Source: JAJKJG01 sp036386395
GTDB taxonomy: Bacteria; Pseudomonadota; Alphaproteobacteria; Rhizobiales; Beijerinckiaceae
Length of the DNA stretch: 30,914 bases
Assembly: GCA_036386395.1 (NCBI GenBank)
Contig: DASVVU010000278.1
Location: forward strand, 1-30,914
Reading direction: 5' to 3'
In this document: one piece after another, positions 7,122-17,700 of the stretch
Layout of the letters: every line of letters starts with the position of its first letter
Numbering within the stretch: the stretch's first letter is position 1
The notes under the pieces: model-generated
Database searches by the model: none
What the model was told of the DNA's origin: nothing
Seen by the model: only the letters and a program-made list of their open reading frames with translations
Made by a program: the position numbers and the translations under genes

Positions 7122-7511
7122 ATGACGATTTCCGCCGAGCCGTTCCTCGCATTCTTGCGAACGGTTCCACAAATGCGCCGGAAGCGGATCGCGCCTCCGT
7201 CCACACCAGACGCGCGAAATAGGGGCTTGACGTAACGCGGGAAGCGTTGAAGACTTGATGTAGAAGAGGACTGATAAGTCCCGAAAGTTGTTCTTCGAAT
7301 CAGGGCGGCTTTGGCCGTTCCCTGAAGTTTTCAGCCATTGATTGAGGCGGGGCGCTTGAGTGGGATTTGTAGAGCCGAAGAATTCCCAAGGCCTCAGGAA
7401 GACCTCCCCTGGCTGTCGGATTGGCTTAAGCACCCCTTTGGAAATCCGTCGTCCCATGGTCTCCGCGGATTCGCGGCGGCGGGCCGGCCCGGCTTCATGG
7501 AAGAGCTGCGC
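7122..7511 (+). repeat. Leader block copy 2 (about 390 bp)
   Basis: Second copy of the block at 4537-4929. It begins inside the truncated metallopeptidase frame and ends shortly before the exported-protein gene at 7550, so its left edge marks a rearrangement breakpoint. GGGCTTGACG at 7227-7236 and GAAGCGTTGAAGACTTGATG at 7241-7260 are conserved and may include promoter elements, although I see no convincing -10 box. Confidence 0.8.
7263..7296 (+). promoter_or_regulatory. Conserved leader hairpin, copy 2
   Basis: GGACT-GATA-AGTCC (7268-7281) with an outer helix GAAGA (7263-7267) and TCTTC (7292-7296). All paired positions equal copy 1, while loop (GAAA to GATA) and bulge have changed. The second hairpin CTGAA-GTT-TTCAG is at 7322-7334. 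Confidence 0.5.
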
Positions 7512-7553
7512 CGATCGGCTCCGATTCGCTGTCCACGGGAGAACGCTCCATGA
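7338..7553 (+). CDS. Possible short leader-encoded protein, 71 aa, coupled to the next gene
   Basis: A forward frame opening at TTG (7338) runs to a TGA at 7551-7553 that overlaps the ATG of the next gene as ATGA. Leader copy 1 keeps the same frame open (from 4756) with no indel over about 55 codons, and several differences are synonymous third-position changes. Conserved segments include IEAGRLSGICRA, LPWLSD and GFAAAGRPGFMEELR. This supports coding, but no clear ribosome-binding site precedes the TTG, and in copy 1 the frame runs straight into the exported-protein gene. It could be a real small protein, a translated leader, or chance openness of GC-rich DNA. Confidence 0.35.
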   Translation: MIEAGRLSGICRAEEFPRPQEDLPWLSDWLKHPFGNPSSHGLRGFAAAGRPGFMEELRRSAPIRCPRENAP

Positions 7554-8149
7554 AATGGCTGCTTGTCTTAGCCGCGACCGTCGCCGGGCCGCTCCTCCGT
7601 TTGCGTCGGTCGCCGTTGCGAGTGGCAGTGTCAATCCTGGCTGCCGCCCCTCATGGAGGATCGGCTCTCGCTCGCTCGACCCCTCCCCACTTTCGAGAGT
7701 TCAAGACGGTCTGCGTGGACACGTCTCCGGCGTCCGAGCGCTCCGGCTCCATCGAGATCAGCCGGGCGCGGCTTGCGGCAGCGATCGCCCCGAAGGTCGA
7801 AAGCGCGCTTCGGGCCAGCGGCATCCAGGTTCCCGTAACGCCGGGTCCGGGTTGCTTCCCGGCGGCGTCGGACAAGGTACGCACGCAGTTCTCCCTCGTG
7901 TTCAAGACCTTCGCCGTTGAACTCCCGGAGCTGCCGCGGCACGTGATCCTGACGATGGAGCACATGGCCGTGCAATCCGATTTTGCCACCGCCCCGTCAG
8001 ACACCGAGCCGCGCATCTTTCTCTGCCCGCGGGACGCTATCGAAGCTGTGGAGGCCTGCGCGGCGGGACATGCGGCGGCGTACTTCGAGGAACTCATCCT
8101 GCCGGCTCTCAAGCTCGGACATGGATCAAGTTCCGGAGGAGCGAAGTAA
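7550..8149 (+). CDS. Four-cysteine exported protein, family Y copy 1, 199 aa
   Basis: I recognise no known family. The N-terminus has two hydrophobic stretches (residues 3-16 and 24-34) separated by RLRRSPLR, consistent with an unusual signal peptide or anchor. The mature part is clearly paralogous to the next gene's product: HFREFKTVCVD against HEYREFNSVCVE, SALRASGIQVPVTPGPGC against TALRAAGIPVPVLPGPGC, EPRIFLCPRD against EPRVFVCPRA, and a C-terminal YFEELILPALK helix. Cysteines at 55, 102, 159 and 170 are all conserved with nearly identical spacing (47, 57, 11), as expected for two periplasmic disulfides. GGGAGA precedes the ATG. Its stop overlaps the next start (TAATG at 8147-8151). Position in an overlapping operon with a secreted metallopeptidase suggests an inhibitor, chaperone or immunity role, which is inference. 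Confidence 0.8.
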   Translation: MKWLLVLAATVAGPLLRLRRSPLRVAVSILAAAPHGGSALARSTPPHFREFKTVCVDTSPASERSGSIEISRARLAAAIAPKVESALRASGIQVPVTPGPGCFPAASDKVRTQFSLVFKTFAVELPELPRHVILTMEHMAVQSDFATAPSDTEPRIFLCPRDAIEAVEACAAGHAAAYFEELILPALKLGHGSSSGGAK

Positions 8150-8721
8150 TGGTGGCCCGTCAGTCTCCGCAGCGTTGGACCGCGCTGCCCCTAGGGGCAA
8201 TTTTCGCTCTTCTGGCGCTGCTCGCGCAGGGTGGCGCAGCGTCGGGGGCGTCAACGCCGCACGAATATCGCGAATTCAACAGCGTCTGCGTCGAGGTTTC
8301 GCTCAAGTATCAGGGATCTGCTCCGATCGAGGTGGATCGAGACCGGGTGGTCCGGGCTTTTGCGCCGAAGTTGGAGACGGCCCTCAGGGCCGCCGGCATC
8401 CCGGTTCCCGTTTTGCCCGGTCCAGGGTGCCAGGACACGCGCCCCGGCGTGCCCAGACGACTCATGCTCAGATTTACGACGCTCGTCGCGGCACTTCCGG
8501 AGGCCCGCGACCTGACCCTCGTGGCGATCCTGCACGTGGCAAAACGGTGGGATTATTCCACCGGCACGCTTGGGACGGAGCCACGTGTTTTCGTCTGCCC
8601 GCGGGCAGATGCGCAAGCGCTTGAGGCATGCCTGGCAGAGCATGTCTCGACATATTTCGAGCGGGTCATCCTGCCGGTCATAAAAATTAGCTGGTCTCCA
8701 AATTCACGAGGCTCACGATGA
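8149..8721 (+). CDS. Four-cysteine exported protein, family Y copy 2, 190 aa
   Basis: Paralogue of the preceding product. It has a standard signal peptide: a basic start, the hydrophobic core LPLGAIFALLALLAQGGAAS (about residues 13-32), and predicted cleavage near ASG-AS. Cysteines at 47, 94, 150 and 161 keep the spacing of copy 1 (47, 56, 11). A strong ribosome-binding site, GGAGGA, lies at the end of the upstream gene. The final TGA overlaps the ATG of the giant RTX metallopeptidase as ATGA (8718-8721), so the three genes very likely form one translationally coupled operon. Known serralysin operons encode a small periplasmic inhibitor (Inh/AprI type) beside the peptidase; this protein is larger and I see no Inh signature, so an analogous role is only a hypothesis. 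Confidence 0.82.
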   Translation: MVARQSPQRWTALPLGAIFALLALLAQGGAASGASTPHEYREFNSVCVEVSLKYQGSAPIEVDRDRVVRAFAPKLETALRAAGIPVPVLPGPGCQDTRPGVPRRLMLRFTTLVAALPEARDLTLVAILHVAKRWDYSTGTLGTEPRVFVCPRADAQALEACLAEHVSTYFERVILPVIKISWSPNSRGSR

Positions 8722-11700
8722 CATCGGCTGCATTCAACATCTCGGAATTGTTTGTTGGTCCTGGGCGTAAATGGCCTGGGCCAACACTTACGTATACATT
8801 TTTGACTCAGAACCCTACGTATGGAACTCAGTACCCTGATTTCCAGCCTCTTTCTGATGCTCAGAAGGCCGCGATTCGCGCAATATTTATAGATTTGCAG
8901 AGCTATATCAATTTGCAATTCGTAGAAGTCACTCAGGATAATGCTACAGGTCAAATCGGTGATATTGCCATTGGAATAAGAGACATACCTCTTCCTTTTT
9001 CTGGCGAAGCGAACGTCAATATTCCGAATCCTGGAGAGGCTGGGGACGTTTGGCTGAGTAGCAGATCCTATGGATCAGGCCAATCCAGCGATGCGTTCAT
9101 CAACACTGCCATGCACGAGATCTTTCACGCCCTGGGCCTAGGCCACCCGTCTGGCGATCTGGAGAATTCCTACAGCTTCACGGCAATGTCGGTAAACAGT
9201 AATTTACTGCGGAGCCCGATTACGCCGCAACTCTACGATATTAGCGCACTGCAACACCTGTATGGCGCGGCCGAAAAGAATACCGGCAACGACACCTATA
9301 CCTTCGGCAATTTCAGCCCCGTGTTCTCGATCTGGGATACGGGCGGCATCGACACGCTTTCGGCAGCAGGTTCCTCATCCGGCGCCTTGCTCAACCTGAA
9401 CGATACCGCCTTCAGCTCGATCGGCTATTCGCAGGACTACTCGCCCGATTTCCCCGCAAAAAACGTTTCGATCGCCCGCAACGTGGTCATCGAAAAGGCG
9501 ATCGGAAGCGAGCAGGCCGACATCATCATCGGCAACGAGACCAAAAACGAGCTCACGGGCAACGGCGGCAACGACCTGATCTTCGGCGACGAGGTCGCCG
9601 CCCGGGCCGTCATTCCGAACAACGGTACGCGCGGCGATTTCAATTTCATCGATGGTTTCTGGGAGCTGGGCAAGTACCAGGTCGCGGGCGTGGCAGCCGA
9701 GGACGATGACGACCAAATCGATGCGGGCGCCGGAAACGACTGGGTCTTTGCGGGCGACGGCGCCGACATCGTGCGCGGCGGTGCCGGCAACGACTTCCTA
9801 GATGGAGGCGCAAAGATCGACGTCGCTGTCTACGACGACGTGAGCGGCACGATCACGGCAAGGCTGCTTACTCCCAGCGATGTTCCGAATGGCATGGCGC
9901 CGAACAGCAGCCCGGTTTGGGAGGTGAGCTTCACGCGCAATTCCGGTCAAGAAATTGACAAGCTGCGCGACTTCGAACTCGTTCGACTCGGCGACGGCAC
10001 GCAAAGGGTCCTGATCGAGGGGCCGCTCCAGGGCGGCGATCGCACGCTCCTTTTCGATGGCGGGGGCAGTACGGCCGACACGCTCGACTTCTCTGCCCAC
10101 GATGGCCCCGTCTACGTCGGATCGGCGAGCGGCAAGGTCGGGGCGGAGGTCTTCGCCGGCTGGAGCCCCACCTCCCAGCTCGGGCAATGGCTCTGGAACG
10201 TCTTCGTCCCGTCGGGGGACCCGACCGGCGAAGGACTGACCGACCCGACCGGCCTGCGCTTCACGAACTTCGAACGCGTCACCGGCTCGTCCGGCGACGA
10301 CATCATGGGCCTGTGGTGGCTCAACCCGGGCGGCGCGCTCACCCCCGAGCAGGAGCAGAAGTGGGACGAAGCCCGCGCCGAGGAGATCCCGTTCGGGACC
10401 CGCAGCCCGGCCGAGATCGGGGCGGCGTTGGACGCCCGCATGGAGCTGGCGCGGCAGATCCCGCAGAACCAGCAGGACGTCGTCATCGAGGGCGGCGACG
10501 GCGACGACGTCATCGTCGGCACCCGCACCGGCGTCGACAAGATCTACGGCGGCGCCGGCAATGACCACCTCTACGCCGGCGGCTTCACCTCCGAGATCCA
10601 CGGCGGCGCCGAGACCGACTACCTCGAGGGCGGCGGCTTCAAAAGCCAGCTCTACGGCGAGGGGGGCGCCGACATCTTCGGCCTCGCCGGCAACACCTTC
10701 GTCATGGACGCCACCGCGGAGGACTTCGTCACCTGGGGGTCGTTCCATCTCACCGGCGGCGTGCAGCAGTGGTGGATGGAGGCCGGCTGGGCCTACTGGA
10801 CGCCGATGTCGGGCATCATGAGCGCCTTCCCCCTCGGGATGGCCGACGTCATGGGGGCGATGACCGTCCTCGTGGACGTGCCGACGATGGCGACCGTGCG
10901 CTACGCGGTCACCGAGGCGGACCAGCTCGTCGTCCAGTTCGCCCGCGGGCGCGGCGGGCAGGCCGTGATCAACGATTACAAGGTCGATCTCGACACCGGG
11001 GCGGCACCCGCCCACATCGTGGCGTTCAGACAGGTGACCGGCCACGGCTCGCTGGAGGACCTCGAGACCTTCCTCAACCTCGCCCTCAAGGCCGGCTACG
11101 GCGGCGGCACCAGCGGCGCCGATCCCCTCGTCCTCGACCTCGACGGCGACGGGCTCGAGCTCACCCGGCGCGACGCCGGCGCCTACTTCGACGTCGACCG
11201 CGACGGCTTCGCCGAGCGCACCGCCTGGGTGAAGGGCGACGACGGCATCCTCGCCCGCGACCTCGACGGCAACGGCAAGATCGACGACCAGGGCGAGCTG
11301 TTCGGCGACGCGACGACGCCGGGCTTCACGGCGCTCGCGGCGCTCGACTCGAACGCCGACGGCAAGATCTCCTCCGCGGATTCCGCCTTCGGCTCCCTGC
11401 GCGTCTGGCGCGACCTCGACGGCGACGGCGTCACCGACGCGGGCGAGCTGAAGACACTCGCCGAGAGCGGGATTACGGAGATCTCGCTTGCGAGCGCGGC
11501 GCCGGCGATCGGCACCGTCCGCGGCAGCACCATCCGGGCCGAGGCGGCCTTCACGCGGGCGGACGGGACCACATCGAAGATCTCCGACGTGGTGCTCCAG
11601 AACAACCAGACGGATTCGCGCTACCTCGGCGATACGACCGTGTCGGCCGCGGCCGCGGCCCTGCCGAACCTCAAGGGCTTCGGCAACATGACGGATCTTT

Positions 11701-14700
11701 CCGTCGCGATGACGAACGACGCGACGCTGCTTAACCAGGTGAGCGCGTTCAAGGGCCTCGCGCCGACGACCTCGTGGACGGCGCTCAGGGCCAGCGCCGC
11801 CGACATCCTCCTGCGCTGGGCGCACGTCGACGGCGTCGCCGCCGACCCGATGGCGCAGGGGGCCTTCGACACCCGCAGGCTCGCCTTCCTGGAGAAGTAC
11901 TTCGGCTACGAGATGGCGCCGCGGGAGAACGGCCAGCCGTCGGGCATCAACGTCGCCGAGCTCGTCACGAGCTGGAACGAGGTCCTCGACAAGGCCGCGA
12001 TCCGCCTCGCGGCGCAAGGTCCGCTGCACGCGATCTTCAGCGACCTGCCCTACAACGTCGGGACGGACGACTTCCACGCGGCGAGCCCGACGACGCTTAC
12101 CGACGCCTACCGGGCCGCGATCGCGCAACTGCCGGCGACCGCGCCCGAGGCGCTCTCCGCCTGGACGGGGAGCTGGGGGCCCGCGCTTTCGGCCTATACC
12201 GACGCGCTCGTGCGCCACGACGGGATCGAGATCCGCACCGACTTCGCCGTGCAGAGCCTCGTGCGCGCCCTCGACGGCACGACGCCGGCCCTGACCCTCT
12301 CCGATCTCGTGTCGGGCCTCGGGCTCACGGGCGTGACGGTCGGCACGGCCGGCAACGATTCGCTCGCGCGGTCGGCGAGCGGCCTCCAGGTCTACGTCGG
12401 CGGCGCCGGCAACGACACGATCACGGGCGGGGGCGGCCAGGACGTCTACGTGTACGGCCGCGGCTTCGGCCAGGACACGATCTTCGACTCGGAGGGGCCG
12501 GACTCAGGCGACCGCGTCCGCCTCGCGCTGTACAACGCCTCCGACGTGAAAATCGTCCGCGAGGGCATCGACCTCGTCATCCGGGTCAACGGCACGACCG
12601 ACAGGATCACGGTCAAGGACCAGTTCGCGACGCCGCTGGTCACCATGGGCGGGGTGCCGATCACGCCCGACAAAGGGATCGAGGAGATCCAGTTCGCCGA
12701 CGGCACGATCTACGAGGCGGTCGACATCGCGGCCGCCACCGGCCTCGGCACGAACGGCGCCGACACCATCGACGGCACCGCCTTCGGCGACGAGATCGAG
12801 GGCCTCAAGGGCGACGACCTGCTGCGCGGCGGCGACGCCGGCGACAACTACTACTACACCCGCGGCGACGGCAACGACACGATCCAGGACGTGATGGCGA
12901 ACCCGCTCCTCGCCGGGGCGGACACGCTGCTCCTCCTCGGCGGCGTCACGGCGCCCGACCTGCGCCTGACCCGCGACGGGCGCAGCGACGACCTCAGGAT
13001 CGGCTTCGCCTGGGGCGGCGACAGCATCACGGTCAAGGGCCAGTTCGCCTACGACGCGACCGGCTTCCAGACCAAGATCTCGACGGACAGCCGCATCGAG
13101 GCGCTCTTCTTCGATCAGGGCGCCGCCTGGAGCTGGCTCGACCTCCAGGCGAACGTCATCGGCGCCTACACGACGGCGGGCGACGACCTCACCTACGGCT
13201 TCGGCACCTCCGACGAGCTCTACGCGAGCGCCGGGAACGACACGCTCGTCGGCCTCGACGGCGGCGACACCTATCATTTCGGCCTCGGCTCGGGCCACGA
13301 CACGATCCACGACCAGCAGCAGTTCCCGGAGACCTTCATCTCCGGGCTCCTCGGCTACAGCTGGGCCGCCGACGACACCCTCGTGTTCGGCAAGGGCATC
13401 CGCCCGAGCGACGTCACCTTCAAGCGCAGCGGGGCGGCCCCCGACCTCACCATCACGATCGCCGGCTCCGACGACGTGCTGACGATCAAGGACCAGTTCG
13501 TCGGCGTGAAGCTCGACCTCTTCGACCTCCTCGGCATCGCCTGGTTCAACCGGGTCGAGACGTTCCGGTTCGAGGACGGCACGGTCCTGACCTGGGAGGA
13601 CGTGCTCCACAGCGTGACGACCGGCACGGCCGCGGACGAGAGCCTCTACGGCGCCTATTACGCCGACACCCTCGACGGCAAGGGCGGCAACGACTTCCTG
13701 TCCGGCGGCGACGACGGCGACACCTATCTCTTCGGCCTCGGTTACGGCAACGACACCATCGACGACCAGCAGACGAACGTGCTGACCCAGACCGCCGACA
13801 CGGTGCGGTTCGGCGCCGGCATCGCGGTCGCCGACGTCCAGTTCCGCCGCGACGGCGCGTCGAAGGACCTCCTCGTCACGCTCGCCTCGGGCGACACGCT
13901 GCGCGTCCAGGGCCAGTACGACATCATCGAGACGGGGCCGTTCGGGACCCAGGCGTTCCACCAGATCGAGCGCTTCGCGTGGGCCGACGGGACCGTCAAG
14001 ACGTGGGCCGTCCTCCAGCGCGAGATCATCGCGGCCGCGAAGACGGCGGGCGACGACCTCATCGTCGGCACGCACTTCGACGACACCATCGACGGCGGCG
14101 CCGGCGCCGACCGCCTTGAAGGCGAGAACGGGGCCGACACCTACGTCTTCGGCCTCGGCTACGGCGCCGACGTCGTCCGCGACAACTGGACCAATATCCT
14201 GTCGGGCAACGGCGACGCCGTCGCCTTCGGGGCCGGCATCGCTCCGCAGGACATCGTGATCGCGCGCGTCGGCGCGAACGACGTGCGCCTCGGCCTCGCC
14301 GGCACGACCGACTCGCTCACCATCGAGGGGCAGTTCGTCTACTCGACGATCAACTATCGGGCTTATGAGATCGAGTCCTTCAGCTTCGCGAACGGCACGA
14401 CCTGGACGGCGGCCGACCTGCGGGCGAATTACCTTGTCCAGGCGAAGACTGCCGGCAACGACGTGATCGAGGGCTTCTGGTCCGACGACACGCTCGACGG
14501 CGGCGCCGGCAACGACGTGCTGCGCGGCGGCGACGGCTCGGATGTCTATCGCTTCGCCGCGGGCTTCGGCGACGACCGGATCGAGGAGAGCGTCGGGCTC
14601 GTCACCTATGCGGACGCCGACGCGGTCGAGTTCGGGGCCGGCATCACGGCCGCCAACACGATCCTGTCCCGCAGCGGCAGCGACCTCGTCGTCACCTTCA

Positions 14701-17700
14701 ACGGCTCCTCGGACCGCCTCACCGTGGCGGGTGAGTTCGGCCACGTCGCATGGTTCAACGGCTGGCAGGACGTGGAGACGTTCCGCTTCGCCGACGGCAC
14801 GGCGTGGAGCGACGCGGACGTGCGGGCGAAGCTCCTGCAGCAGGCGAAGACCGCCGGCAACGACACCGTAACCGGCTTCTACACCGCCGACCTCCTCGAC
14901 GGCGGCGCCGGTAACGACCTCCTCCAGGGACAGGGCGGCGGCGACACCTACGTGTTCGGCAAGGGCTACGGCCAGGACACGATCCAGGAGTTCGCCGCCA
15001 TCTACGAGGACCAGCCCGACACGGTCGCCTTCGACGCGAGCGTCACCCGCCCGGAGGTCACGTTCCAGATCGTCGGCAACGACCTGCGGATCTCGATCGC
15101 CGGCACCGCCGACACCCTGACGATCCTCGGCCACGCCGCGAGCAACCCCGCGAGAATCGAGTTCTTCCGCTTCGCCGACGGCACGACGCTCACGGCGGCC
15201 GAGGTCGCGGCGGGGGCGCTTCAGGCGCAGTCGACGTCGGGCAACGACACCATCGCCGGCACGAACCAGGACGACGTGCTCGACGGCGGCGCCGGCAACG
15301 ACCTCCTGTCCGGCCTCTTCGGCGAGGACACCTACGTCTTCGGGCGCGGCTCGGGCCAGGACACGATCGACGAGAACGGCAACTCGACCGTCTTCGCCGA
15401 CAGCTGGATCGACAAGGTGAGCTTCAAGAGCGGCGTCGCACCCGCGGACCTCGGGCTCTCGCGCTCGGGCAACGACCTCGTCGTCACCATCGCGGGCACG
15501 ACCGACAGGCTGACGGTCAAGGGCCAATTCGCCGGCACGGGCCCGCTGAACGCGGACCGGATCGAGCGCTTCTTCTTCGCCGACGGAACGACCCTGTACG
15601 GGCCCGACATCGATGCCCTCGTCCTCAAGGGGCAGGCGACCGCCGGCGCCGACATGATGACCGGCTACGACAGTCCCGACATCTTCGACGGCCTCGCCGG
15701 CGACGACACGATGACCGGCACCCAGGGCGCGGACACCTACGTCTTTGGCCGCGGCTCCGGCCAGGACGTCATCGACGACAACGGCAATTCGAGCTCGGAC
15801 GCGGCCTCGTTCCCCGACGAGGTCAGCTTCAAGCCGGACGTCGCCCCGGCCGACGTCGCGGTCTCGCGCTCGGGCGACGACCTCGTCCTGACGATCGCGG
15901 GCACGACCGACCGGCTGACCATCAAGGACCAGTTCTATCTCACGGCCTCGTGGGGGAACCAGGACCGAGTCGAACGCTTCGTCTTCGCCGACGGCACCAC
16001 CTGGACGGGCGCCGACGTCGACGTGCGTCTCCTGCAGGCGCAGGCGACCCCCGGCGACGACACGATCGTCGCCTACGACAGCGCCGACGTGCTCGACGGC
16101 CTTGGCGGCAACGACACCCTGTCCGGGCGGCTGGCCGCCGACACCTACGTCTTCGGCATCGGCTCGGGCCAGGACATCGTCAACGACAATGGCGATTCGA
16201 GCTCGGACGCGGGCTCGATCCTCGATCGGATCAGCTTCAAGTCGGGCATCGGGCAGAGCGACATCCAGCTCTCGAAGTCCGGCAACGACCTCGTCGTCGC
16301 GATCGCCGGGACGGCCGACCGGGTGACCATCAAGGACCAGTTCTGGTCCACGAACTCGTGGGGGAACGGGAACCGGATCGAGCGCTTCGTCTTCGCCGAC
16401 GGCGCCACCTGGACGGCGGCCGAGATCGACGTGCGCCTGCTCCAGGCCCAGTCCACGCCCGGCGCCGACACGATCGTCGCCTACGACAGCAACGACGTGC
16501 TCGACGGCCTTGCCGGCAACGACACCCTGTCCGGGCGGCTGGCCGCCGACACCTACGTCTTCGGCCGCGGCTCGGGCGCCGACGTGGTCGACGAGAACGG
16601 CAACTCGGACTTCAATGCAGCCCTGGTCCTCGACACGATCCAGTTCAAGGCCGATGTTGCGCCGACCGACCTGGAGTTCGCCCGCGCCGGCAACGACCTC
16701 GTGATCCGGATCACCGGGACGCCGGACCAGCTCACGATCAAGGACCAGTTCTATTCCACGATCTCGTGGGGGAACGGGAATCGGATCGAGCGCTTCGTCT
16801 TCGCCGACGGCACGGTCTGGACCGCGACGGAGCTCGACCTGCGGGTCCTGCGCGCCATGTCCTCGGCCGGGGACGATTCGATCCTCGCCTACAACAGCGC
16901 CGACGTGCTCGACGGCCTTGCCGGCAACGACACCCTGTCGGGCGGCTTCGGCGCCGACACCTACGTCTTCGGCCGCGGCTACGGACAGGACGTGATCGAC
17001 GAGGGCATCGTCACGGCGGACAGTGCCGCCGTCGACCAGGTGACGTTCAAGACCGGGGTCGCTCCGGGCGACCTGCGGCTCACGAAATCCGGCAACGACC
17101 TCATCGTCGAGATCGTCGGCACGACCGACCGGCTGACCGTCAAGGGCCACCTCGCCTCGACGGATCCGGGCAACCCGAAGCTCATCGAGCAGTTCGTCTT
17201 CGCCGACGGGACGGTGTGGACGCCGGATCAGATCGAGAATCGCGCCTACGGCGGCACCGGGTCCAGCTTGGCGACCTCCGGCAACGACGCCGTCCTCGGG
17301 ACGGCCGGCGCCGACACCCTCGACGGCCTCGCCGGCGACGACACCCTCGCAGGGCGGACCGGGAGCGACACCTACCGCATCTACCAGGGTGGTGGGAACG
17401 ATCGGATCTGGGAGGAAGGCAGCAGCCCCGACAGCGACAGGATCCAGCTCGTCGGCCTGAACCCTGCCGACGTGTCCTTCACCCGCGTCGGCCTCGACCT
17501 GTTCATCAAGATCACGGCCACCGGCGAGACCACGCTGGTCCGGAGCCACTTCCTCGACAACGCATCCGGCGTCGAGCAGGTCGCCTTCGCCAACGGCACG
17601 GTCTGGGACCGGGTCCAGATCCAAGCTGCCTCCGTAATCGAAGGCACGTCCGCCGCCGAGACGATCGCCGGCACTGGCCTGCCCGACACGATCCGCGGCC

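Noticed and set aside
7227..7262. Sigma-70 promoter in the leader (TTGACG followed by a -10 box)
   Set aside because: TTGACG is conserved in both copies, but no TATAAT-like hexamer lies 16-18 bp downstream, so I did not list a promoter.
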